Source of the DNA: an uncultured Clostridia bacterium
Lineage (GTDB): Bacteria; Bacillota; Clostridia; Christensenellales; UBA3700
NCBI GenBank assembly: GCA_947176975.1
Contig: CAMWSW010000012.1
Location: forward strand, 1-12,065
DNA length: 12,065 nucleotides
Reading direction: 5' to 3'
The translations under genes were made by a program, and so were the position numbers. The notes under the pieces are model-generated. The model saw nothing but the letters and a program-made list of their open reading frames with translations. It had not been told where the DNA came from and made no database searches. This document shows, piece by piece, positions 6,701-12,065 of the stretch. Position 1 is the stretch's first letter. Every line of letters begins with the position of its first letter.

Positions 6701-9375
6701 GGCAAAGAAGTCTTGATTACGCCGTTGACGCGCAACTGCCAGAATATTGTCTTGCTTACGTCAATTTTTCTTTCGACGTTGAACGTAACGTCATTGACGT
6801 CAACTTTATAGTTGACATAGTCTAACGTAGTATCCGCATTTTTTGTTTCTACTTGCAATTTCCATTTTGCGGGAAAGCTCAAATCAGACAACTTTAACTT
6901 GAGCGTAAAGTAAGAGGTGTCGCTCGTAAATTTAAAGTTCTCATATACCAATTTCTTTGACGTACTGCCTTGGCGAACAACGTAAAAGTCCAGCAAAACA
7001 GGTTCTTCCGCCCTAGGTCTAATTGGAGCTTGAACGTTTATTTCAACGTCTTCTCCAAATACGCAATCCACCGTAGGATTTGATAAAATCTGCAATTGCA
7101 ATGGCAACGGATTGACTTTAAACTCTACCCTTATACTGTTTTTGGTCGTGCTGCCGTTGGGATATCTCCATTGTGTATTTACGGTATCGGTAAGCCTTAA
7201 CTCTAATTGGTAAGTTCCCGCATTGAGCGCGCTTACCTCATTTGCTTGGCTATCCCAATCATATTTACCAACATTATCCGTAGGCACGTGCGCAGTAAAG
7301 TCCCCTGCATATTCATCGTCATAATCAAGCGAATAAGTGACCTTCTGCGTGCCTATGTATTCCTGCCAATCTTTAGGGAAGAACGTCGGCACAGGAACGT
7401 TGAACTCTGTCGACCTAAACGTCATAACCAGCGTCTCGTCATCCTTAATCGTATAGTTTGGATTGGTGCCAATCTCCGCCGTAGCTTTGTAATCGCCTAT
7501 TATCCTAGGCTTTAGGTAAGAATCGTAATCAGGCGTACTTGAATTAGCATTTTCATAATGCGTCTTGATTATGTCTCCTATATTCGGCAAATCCACCGCA
7601 AATACGTCAGCTGGCTTTGCTGTGGCTTTGTATATTGCGCTGTCGTCTGTGTCCCATTTTAAACCTATAGGCTTTGGGTCTATTGTCAAAGTCATACTCT
7701 TGACTCCGCGACTCTTATCTGACCATTGCAAATTTGTATCTATAAGATTAAACTGAACAGTGTATGTATCTTTGTCTACTGCATTAGTCGGTATGGTAAC
7801 AGTCATTTTGGTAGGGTCTTCAAATATAGAAGGCTCATACCAATCCTCTTGAGTGAAATCGGTGAGAGTGATCGTCCTGCCTTTGTATTCAACAGTTGCA
7901 TTCTCCGGTACAGTAAGTCCCGACGTAGTGTAACTGCCCGTGATACTCTCGGCAAATTCTCCGCCTCTAAGGCTGTCTGCAAATAACACCGTAATGACGT
8001 AATCGTTTACGTCGACTCCGCTAGGCAATGCCGCCGTAGCTACGCCGTCACTGTTAAACGATGTAGTCGCTTGATATTCTACTTCGCCACTACCCGATTT
8101 GTCTGCAAGCAAAATCACAGCGTCTCCGCTCTGTCCCGCTTTCTTTACAGTGACTTTTCCTTTTGCGGCATATACTTTAGGAGCGTCCGTCGAGCTACTA
8201 TCGTAAGTCGTGTAATTGTTTGTCTTCAAATATACTTTATACGCAGGTTTTCCGTCCATAGATGCAATGGAATTTACGTCATCAAACGAAGCTCCGTTTG
8301 TTCCAACTGCCGCTGCGGTAGCGTAAACTACGTTTGACGGAGAAAAATTAAATGCAGGTCGAACTCCAATAGGAAAACTCACATAATCATTACTAATATA
8401 ACCGGCAAGATTCACATTAAGCCCAGTCGTGTAACTGGCCGAAAAGCGGCCGGCAGGACGAAGCCAATAACTGCTCGTAGATTTTAGATAATTAGAAGTT
8501 ACCGAAGTGCCGACGTCTGTATGATTTGGATAGCCTGCCGAACTTGACGTCCATCCCGCATTCGCTTTCTTTGCATAAGTAACTCCGTTATCGCCAAATC
8601 CGTACTTAGTGTCGTTGACATCATAATAGTCAAGTAAGAATAGATAGTCTGCCGTATTCTCAATTACACTCGTGCCACTTACACTAGCGTAAGTAGCGGC
8701 AGCATCGCTCAAGTTGGATGAGGAATATTGTCCACTCCCTGTTCCGGTTATATTCGTAGTATGTATTTGAGGCGCAGCGCCGGAACCTGTATAACCATAA
8801 AGTTTAGTTTCCACACTTGCTTGCTTAACGTTTTTTCTCTCATCATCATTAAAAATTTTACCTAAGTAAGAATTACCTGATGATACCTGCTGATTGAGAA
8901 GAGGCGTCGGCACAGTGTCGGATATATTGCTTAAGTAAGTACCGCCGTTGAGCGCCGCCCTAATTTTACTTGTACCCCAATACGCGTAGGTCGGCTTTTC
9001 ATGAGATTCATTATACTTTTCGTTTCCTATCGACGAGTCCACCCATAAAAGCCAAGTATCTCCACTACTGTCGTATTTGTTAGCGCTGCTAGATAATACT
9101 CTCCACTTTATTACCTTGCCCGAATTATCTCCGTAATAGATGTACTCCTTTTGCTTGCCTTCAATTTCATTGGAAAAATTATCTTGCGTTCCTCCACCTT
9201 CATCCAGGTTAAGTACTGAAGCTACGTGACTACTAGGAGTTGTTGTATCTGCTTGCGCAATCTCCTCTACTCTTATATTACCTATAATTGATATTGCAAA
9301 ACTAAATACGACAAGCATTGTAAGCAATACGCTTGTTACGTATATCAGTCTTGACTTTCGTTTACTAAAATTCAT
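3787..9375 (-). CDS. Giant surface-exposed membrane protein, DUF6273-like plus Ig/MBG-like modules
   Basis: This 1862-residue protein cannot be assigned a function. A basic start and hydrophobic stretch (about 10-32) followed by AQA-D near residue 42 look like a signal peptide or anchor. Residues about 78-343 resemble DUF6273 (WRVLS, WLRPA, GVRPAFNF). Residues about 350-1335 are beta-rich modules with recurring AGTY, AGDYVA and VGQYRVEV turns typical of MBG/Ig-like repeats. An acidic Pro/Asp/Asn linker (about 1338-1386) leads to membrane segments at 1397-1414 and about 1447-1474. The tail contains a charged coil (1475-1515), a Met/Gly/Gln-rich stretch, further coiled coil (about 1615-1652), VEKIVEK repeats (1659-1719) and an unrecognised domain (1720-1862). 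No LPXTG motif is present. I chose the ATG at 9373-9375 because AGAGGGG lies 6 nt upstream. A longer in-frame reading from TTG at 9396 would place that site inside the gene. The upstream inverted-repeat promoter element probably controls it. Confidence 0.85.
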   Translation of the reverse strand: MNFSKRKSRLIYVTSVLLTMLVVFSFAISIIGNIRVEEIAQADTTTPSSHVASVLNLDEGGGTQDNFSNEIEGKQKEYIYYGDNSGKVIKWRVLSSSANKYDSSGDTWLLWVDSSIGNEKYNESHEKPTYAYWGTSKIRAALNGGTYLSNISDTVPTPLLNQQVSSGNSYLGKIFNDDERKNVKQASVETKLYGYTGSGAAPQIHTTNITGTGSGQYSSSNLSDAAATYASVSGTSVIENTADYLFLLDYYDVNDTKYGFGDNGVTYAKKANAGWTSSSAGYPNHTDVGTSVTSNYLKSTSSYWLRPAGRFSASYTTGLNVNLAGYISNDYVSFPIGVRPAFNFSPSNVVYATAAAVGTNGASFDDVNSIASMDGKPAYKVYLKTNNYTTYDSSSTDAPKVYAAKGKVTVKKAGQSGDAVILLADKSGSGEVEYQATTSFNSDGVATAALPSGVDVNDYVITVLFADSLRGGEFAESITGSYTTSGLTVPENATVEYKGRTITLTDFTQEDWYEPSIFEDPTKMTVTIPTNAVDKDTYTVQFNLIDTNLQWSDKSRGVKSMTLTIDPKPIGLKWDTDDSAIYKATAKPADVFAVDLPNIGDIIKTHYENANSSTPDYDSYLKPRIIGDYKATAEIGTNPNYTIKDDETLVMTFRSTEFNVPVPTFFPKDWQEYIGTQKVTYSLDYDDEYAGDFTAHVPTDNVGKYDWDSQANEVSALNAGTYQLELRLTDTVNTQWRYPNGSTTKNSIRVEFKVNPLPLQLQILSNPTVDCVFGEDVEINVQAPIRPRAEEPVLLDFYVVRQGSTSKKLVYENFKFTSDTSYFTLKLKLSDLSFPAKWKLQVETKNADTTLDYVNYKVDVNDVTFNVERKIDVSKTIFWQLRVNGVIKTSLPNDLDNLDPIDFEEETLKYTGKEYKFTVSVPNGYSVDTTYDVDGFINGYKNASATDAGDYVATVRIKKPDNTYQDYSLNWKIEKVIYDLSKVKWQYDGQLPYDKVNGSEAILDPKTLPEGLVPHYSNNTGTTVGTSGSASVTFTLASGYEGNYVLPDESDKDSYVDPNDGFEWSKPWNIVKATIQSSSWKNTTATDSNNHAFGIPVLRDPKADGGIVEYEYYETDSMGNILDANNPLKKSDIVWSESEAKFYIAKPILQDTQNYQLDNPNSQSKVFRVGKELTKVSVSLEKTQVEYNTNPRHAKVVVANGALPATAFDLTYYDGYTKLSAAPSEVGQYRVEVSLKNTYIDKYEIEGDYEFDYEIVKAKISTDWNDNAKPPVLKLTYGQINGVEYEIIDGGENLIEYKDLKVGVTYKIRARIKDNQLNHFIFVDDTIETDWHEFSINENDTLYDPNSPSNPAYPQVDPDLPQDQDPTNPDGNGSGNVPGDDGNADSDKFIQFLQKYWQPIVTAISIIFILIFMGKGIGYANERKKIKKTKEKKYGTEVYVVAGASLWGMTFTTWTALACIMMGVAVLALAFMIIEKNMRNKAAEELDDAKDEYEHNKADTEERKREEEARKRDENMQMMFMSMMGGQGGNMGQGMPQGYAYAQPALGADEIRGIVSETMTAMLPGMQQLLPQQASSNDELVNKLIEQNEKLMERLAEQPAERVVEREVAASSISDEAILKVITQSGQNDETIKRILDNQDKLMQKILELSENQNGEPQVQVIEKAVPVEKIVEKVVEVPVEKIVEVPVEVEKIVEKEVVKEVPVEKIVEKVVEKEVKVVAPSKPKKEVAPRLTLDEAYAQLSKQQQKYFDGLRQYALSKPNTKEKKATYAITIGQSTVNPLLKLTIKKDMTVALFKMEDEYLKDIKRDATSDGTKVKVKETEVIIADAQACKVAKNMIDLREDQIERYQDLLKEQRALRNKK
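4219..4401 (-). repeat. In-gene repeat coding for VEKIVEK-type units
   Basis: Residues 1659-1719 of the surface protein are built almost only from Val, Glu, Lys, Ile and Pro in irregular copies of PVEKIVEK and VVEVPVEK. On the plus strand this shows as recurring blocks such as ACTATCTTTTC and GACGATTTTTTC. The units are degenerate at the DNA level. The peptide is expected to form an extended or helical stalk between the coiled coil and the end domain. Confidence 0.85.
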
Positions 9376-9378
9376 TGT

Positions 9379-9396
9379 TGACCCCTCTCTTGTCAA
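9379..9396 (-). promoter_or_regulatory. Ribosome binding site of the surface gene inside a small dyad
   Basis: The site AGAGGGG (about 9382-9388) lies 6 nt before the ATG and decides the start. It is enclosed by TTGAC and GTCAA, which can form a 5-bp stem with the purine-rich site in and next to the 9-nt loop. The stem is short, so any effect on translation is uncertain. Confidence 0.6.
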
Positions 9397-9407
9397 GCAT
9401 GCTTTCC

Positions 9408-9434
9408 TTCCAAAAAAAGTATACTTTTACTGAC
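9408..9434 (+). repeat. Left 27-bp inverted repeat arm
   Basis: The arm starts TTCCAAAAAAAG and ends CTTTTACTGAC, and is the exact reverse complement of 9504-9530. Pairing stops at both sides (C9407 against T9531, C9435 against A9503). It holds a 14-bp palindrome AAAAGTATACTTTT at 9415-9428. Confidence 0.97.
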
Positions 9435-9443
9435 CCAAAGGTA

Positions 9444-9472
9444 TTGCAATTTTTTTACGCGTGAAGTATAAT
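9444..9472 (+). promoter_or_regulatory. Near-consensus sigma-A promoter inside the inverted repeats
   Basis: TTGCAA (9444-9449) and a perfect TATAAT (9467-9472) are separated by exactly 17 bp on the plus strand. It is the only plus-strand promoter I find of this quality, and no plus-strand gene lies downstream of it. I see no comparable minus-strand promoter between the tsaD terminator and the surface gene. Confidence 0.8.
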
Positions 9473-9503
9473 GTAATCGTAAAAATACGCCTTTTCACAG
9501 GCA

Positions 9504-9530
9504 GTCAGTAAAAGTATACTTTTTTTGGAA
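9504..9530 (-). repeat. Right 27-bp inverted repeat arm
   Basis: This is the exact reverse complement of 9408-9434 over 27 bp. Its inner 14-bp palindrome is at 9510-9523, so the two palindrome centres are 95 bp apart. No target-site duplication is visible outside the two arms. Confidence 0.97.
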
Positions 9531-9569
9531 TTGAAATAAATTTGTATTAAATTAGAAGTTTAATTGAAT

Positions 9570-9600
9570 AAAAAACGCCAACCGAAAAATTTCGATTGGC
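9570..9600 (-). terminator. Rho-independent terminator of the prfB-tsaD operon
   Basis: On the minus strand GCCAATCGAAA pairs with TTTCGGTTGGC (9577-9600) over 11 bp with one G-T wobble and a tight loop, followed by GTTTTTTATT. It starts 13 nt past the tsaD stop. It cuts the surface gene off from the housekeeping operon, so that gene needs its own promoter. Confidence 0.9.
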
Positions 9601-9613
9601 AGTTTGGAGATTT

Positions 9614-10675
9614 TTAATCAGTTACTTTGAGATTAGCATTCGCGTCCAAATCAATATCGCTTGCCCTTGCTCCCGTCTTAATCATATTGTAAGCTTGGGA
9701 GGCAATCATTGCGCCGTTGTCGGTGCAAAGCACTAGAGGCGGATAATATACTTTGATATTATGTTCTTTCGCGCGCTGTTGCATCTTGGCTCTCAACACG
9801 CCGTTGGCGCCTACTCCGCCTGCTATTACGACGGTGTCAACTCCCATATCTAGAGCGCAACGTATCGTATTGCCTACCATAATATCCGTGACTTTCTCTT
9901 GGAAAGAACACGCAAGGTCAGCCCTATTGAGCTGCTCTCCTTTTTGCTCGCATTTGTGCGCATAGTTGATGACTGCCGTCTTGATACCGCTGTAAGAAAA
10001 ATCGTAGGTATCTTTGTCCTTATAAGGCGTAGGCAAATCAATAGTTGGTTTGCCATCTTTTGCAAGTTTCTCTATTTGCGGACCGCCGGGGTACGGCAAG
10101 CCGAGTACTCTTGCCACTTTGTCGAAAGCTTCGCCGCACGCGTCGTCATGCGTAGCTCCCTTGATTTCTATCTCCGTCAATGACTTGACGTAGGCAATCG
10201 TCGTATGTCCGCCGCTTGCAATCAAGCAAAGATACGGCGGTTCTAGGTCGGGTTTTGCAAGGTAGTTGGCGGATATATGTCCTTTGATATGATTGACGCC
10301 AATGAGAGGTTTGTCAGTCGCGTAAGCCAAAGCCTTTGCGTAAGACACGCCCACTATAAGCGCGCCCAATAATCCTGCGCCGTAGGTCACGGCAATGCAG
10401 TCGACGTCGTCTAAAGTCATTTGAGCTTTGTTCAAAGCCTCTTTGACGGTATTGTTGATTGCAAGGGTATGATTTCTCGACGCTATCTCGGGCACGACCC
10501 CGCCGTAACGCTTGTGAATATCTATCTGCGACGCAATGATATTGGACAGCAACTGCCGTCCCTTGGTGATTGCAACTGCCGTCTCGTCGCAAGAACTCTC
10601 TATCGCCAATATGACGATATCGTCGCGACAACGCATTGCGTCTAATTTTTCATTTGTTTTATCAATGTATTTCAT
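9614..10675 (-). CDS. tsaD: tRNA t6A37 threonylcarbamoyltransferase TsaD
   Basis: TsaD transfers the threonylcarbamoyl group to A37 of tRNAs that read ANN codons, working with TsaB and TsaE, which are not in this window. The 353-residue protein has the family start ILAIESSCDETAVA, the metal-binding pair His129 and His133 in NHIKGH, ASGGHT (153-158), PGGP (196-199), and Asp319 in CTDNGAMIA. It is longer than the E. coli protein (337) because about 19 residues precede the usual N-terminal beta strand. The ATG at 10675 follows the prfB stop after 7 nt and has no clear ribosome binding site, so translation is probably coupled to prfB. An internal ATG at 10636 is an alternative start and also lacks a good site. 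The operon ends at the terminator at 9570-9600. Confidence 0.97.
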   Translation of the reverse strand: MKYIDKTNEKLDAMRCRDDIVILAIESSCDETAVAITKGRQLLSNIIASQIDIHKRYGGVVPEIASRNHTLAINNTVKEALNKAQMTLDDVDCIAVTYGAGLLGALIVGVSYAKALAYATDKPLIGVNHIKGHISANYLAKPDLEPPYLCLIASGGHTTIAYVKSLTEIEIKGATHDDACGEAFDKVARVLGLPYPGGPQIEKLAKDGKPTIDLPTPYKDKDTYDFSYSGIKTAVINYAHKCEQKGEQLNRADLACSFQEKVTDIMVGNTIRCALDMGVDTVVIAGGVGANGVLRAKMQQRAKEHNIKVYYPPLVLCTDNGAMIASQAYNMIKTGARASDIDLDANANLKVTD

Positions 10676-10682
10676 TTATCGT

Positions 10683-11783
10683 TTAATTACTCTTCTTGAG
10701 ATAATCAAATATGAAAGCTTCAATATCGCCGTCCATAACTGCCGATATATTGCCCGTCTCACAACCCGTGCGGTGATCTTTGACCATTGTATAAGGACAG
10801 AATACGTAACTGCGTATCTGACTGCCCCATTCGATTTTCTTTATATCGCCTTTGAGTTCAAGTTCTTTTTCCTGCATTTCGCGCTCTTGTCTTTCAATAA
10901 GTTTTGACATAAGCATACCCATTGCTTGCTCTCTGTTTTGAATTTGGCTTCTCTCGTTTTGACATTGAACTATAATACCCGTGGGCAAGTGCGTGATGCG
11001 GATCGCGCTTTCAGTCTTGTTGACGTGCTGACCGCCCGCGCCGCCGCTTCGATAGGTGTCAATCTTGAGGTCTTCGGAATTGATTTTGATTTCGTCTTTA
11101 TTCTCTATCTCGGGCATTACTTCGAGTGACGCAAATGACGTGTGACGTCTTGCATTGGAATCAAATGGCGATATGCGCACAAGTCTGTGCACGCCCTTTT
11201 CCGACTTGAGGTATCCGTAAGCATTCTCACCCACTACCTTGAAAGTCACGCTCTTTATGCCCGCTTCATCGCCCGCAAGTTTGTCCATTTCAATGACCTT
11301 GTAGCCCACTCTCTCGGCATATCTTGTATACATTCTGTAGAGCATACTCACCCAATCTTGCGCTTCCGTACCGCCTGCGCCTGCGTGCAAAGTGAGTATT
11401 GCATTGTTGGAATCATACTTGCCTTTGAGAAGAGTCTCCAATCTCAAAGCCTCGACGTTTTGCGAAAAACTGCCAAGTTCGTCGACAACTTCTTGCATTT
11501 CCTCTTCGCCCGCCACGCCCTCGGTGAGCTCGATAAGCACAGCCAAATCTTCGCCTTGCGCAAAAAGCTTGTCGTAATGCTTGAGCTTGCTCTCAATCTT
11601 GGACAACTCTCTGTTGACTTTTTGGGCATTGTCCATATCTTCCCAAAAACCGTCTTTCGCTTGCTCGGCTTTGAGCTCTTCAGCCTTTTGGACAAGCGCG
11701 TCGTAAGCCATAGCCTCTCGCACTTCCGCAAGCGACTTATTTATTTTGTCCAAATCCCATTTTGCTTGTTCTATAGTTATCAT
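10683..11783 (-). CDS. prfB: Peptide chain release factor 2
   Basis: RF2 recognises UGA and UAA stop codons in the ribosomal A site and triggers peptide release. The 366-residue protein has the SPF anticodon-like tripeptide at 205-207, which marks RF2 rather than RF1, and the catalytic GGQ at 250-252 in SGGAGGQHVNKTESA. Gln252 matches the E. coli numbering exactly. The ATG at 11781-11783 has AGGA 6 nt upstream. Unlike E. coli and many Firmicutes, the gene is one open frame: there is no UGA near codon 26 and so no programmed +1 frameshift. It is the first gene of an operon with tsaD, 7 nt apart. Identity is secure. Confidence 0.98.
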   Translation of the reverse strand: MITIEQAKWDLDKINKSLAEVREAMAYDALVQKAEELKAEQAKDGFWEDMDNAQKVNRELSKIESKLKHYDKLFAQGEDLAVLIELTEGVAGEEEMQEVVDELGSFSQNVEALRLETLLKGKYDSNNAILTLHAGAGGTEAQDWVSMLYRMYTRYAERVGYKVIEMDKLAGDEAGIKSVTFKVVGENAYGYLKSEKGVHRLVRISPFDSNARRHTSFASLEVMPEIENKDEIKINSEDLKIDTYRSGGAGGQHVNKTESAIRITHLPTGIIVQCQNERSQIQNREQAMGMLMSKLIERQEREMQEKELELKGDIKKIEWGSQIRSYVFCPYTMVKDHRTGCETGNISAVMDGDIEAFIFDYLKKSN

Positions 11784-11849
11784 TGTTTATCCTAATAAAT
11801 TGGACTTTGTTTTGCTCAAGGTGAACGTAAACTACCAAGAACTGTGTCT

Positions 11850-11879
11850 ATTATATATATAATTATGGATATAAGTCAA
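11850..11879 (-). promoter_or_regulatory. Sigma-A promoter of prfB-tsaD
   Basis: TTGACT (-35, 11874-11879) and a perfect TATAAT (-10, 11850-11855) lie 18 bp apart on the minus strand, inside an alternating AT stretch. The predicted start near 11843 gives a leader of about 60 nt before the prfB ATG. No riboswitch-like structure is evident in that leader. Confidence 0.8.
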
Positions 11880-12065
11880 GCAATTTAAAATTAGGATAAT
11901 GTGCTATAGGACTTTAGGAAAATGAATTACATATTTGACAATCCATAGAGGAAAATAATAAAATTATGAATCTAAAAAGAATCAATATATCTTGGATATA
12001 CTAAGATTCACAGATATTCAAAAAATAATATTTCAATAACACTGATGCATCATGCAGAAGAGTAT
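11880..12065. other. AT-rich stretch with no supported gene
   Basis: This end of the window is clearly more AT-rich than the genes. No frame shows both a start with a ribosome binding site and a recognisable product. It holds only the possible terminator at 11974-12009 and otherwise looks like intergenic sequence. Confidence 0.6.
11974..12009 (-). terminator. Possible weak terminator of a gene beyond the right edge
   Basis: On the minus strand GAATC/GATTC and TATATC/GATATA can stack into an interrupted hairpin with a CAA loop (11979-12009), followed by five T residues (11974-11978). The stem is AT-rich and has an asymmetric internal loop, so it is only a candidate. It would end a minus-strand transcript entering from the right edge. 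Confidence 0.35.

Larger units (their letters stand above)
9408..9530. other. Candidate invertible promoter element (phase switch), OFF orientation
   Basis: Two perfect 27-bp inverted repeats enclose 69 bp that contain a near-consensus promoter. The element lies between the tsaD terminator and the ribosome binding site of the large surface gene. In the orientation given, the promoter reads away from the surface gene and toward the 3' end of tsaD. Inversion between the repeats would move the -10 to about 9466-9471 on the minus strand and give a leader of about 84 nt to the surface gene. This is the geometry of known promoter inversions such as fimS of E. coli and surface-antigen switches of gut bacteria. 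No recombinase gene is in the window, and inversion itself is inferred. Confidence 0.7.

Noticed and set aside
9376..9396. Longer surface protein starting at the TTG at 9396
   Set aside because: The ribosome binding site AGAGGGG would then lie inside the coding region, and it is ideally placed for the ATG at 9375. The extra seven residues (from TTG) do not improve the signal peptide.
9391..9396. TTGACA on the minus strand as a -35 box for the surface gene
   Set aside because: No -10-like hexamer lies 16-18 bp downstream, and the region there is already the start of the coding sequence.
9408..9530. The 123-bp inverted-repeat element as a MITE or other small transposable element
   Set aside because: Perfect terminal repeats would fit, but no target-site duplication flanks the arms, and the well-formed promoter in the centre and the position before a surface gene fit a switch better. 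A genome-wide copy count would decide.
12001..12063. A 21-codon minus-strand frame ending in TAG at 12001, as the tail of a gene entering from the right
   Set aside because: The peptide resembles nothing I know, the stretch is very AT-rich, and the stop falls inside the candidate terminator hairpin.

Overview
The window looks like a chromosomal piece from an uncultivated, Clostridia-like member of the Bacillota (Firmicutes). The evidence is a T-box riboswitch, AT-rich intrinsic terminators, consensus sigma-A promoters, purine-rich ribosome binding sites, and dnaG, asnB, tsaD and prfB of Firmicutes type. The standard genetic code fits every gene, and the four genes whose ends are visible all stop with TAA. 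I cannot name the genus from sequence alone. All five recognised genes lie on the minus strand, so transcription runs from high to low coordinates.

Reading in the direction of transcription: positions 12065-11880 are AT-rich and apparently non-coding, with a possible terminator of an upstream gene. A good promoter (11850-11879) then drives a two-gene operon, prfB (release factor 2, without the usual programmed frameshift) and tsaD (t6A tRNA modification), only 7 nt apart. The operon ends at a strong intrinsic terminator (9570-9600). Next comes the most interesting stretch, a 123-bp element (9408-9530) bounded by perfect 27-bp inverted repeats. Between the repeats is a near-consensus promoter (TTGCAA, 17 bp, TATAAT) that points away from the next gene. 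That gene (3787-9375) encodes a secreted or membrane-anchored protein of about 1862 residues: a signal or anchor segment, a DUF6273-like domain, a long run of Ig/MBG-like beta modules, an acidic Pro/Asp/Asn linker, membrane segments, and a tail with coiled coils, VEKIVEK-type repeats and an unrecognised end domain. The arrangement suggests an invertible promoter giving on/off (phase-variable) expression of this surface protein, captured here in the OFF orientation.

Downstream, a sigma-A promoter and a complete T-box leader (3440-3708) with a probable AAC (Asn) specifier control asnB (glutamine-dependent asparagine synthetase) in response to uncharged tRNA-Asn. asnB ends at a strong terminator (1770-1815). 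It is followed by dnaG (DNA primase), which runs off the left edge of the window.

The window therefore combines housekeeping genes (replication, translation termination, tRNA modification, amino-acid synthesis) with one large accessory surface gene that has its own switch-like control region.
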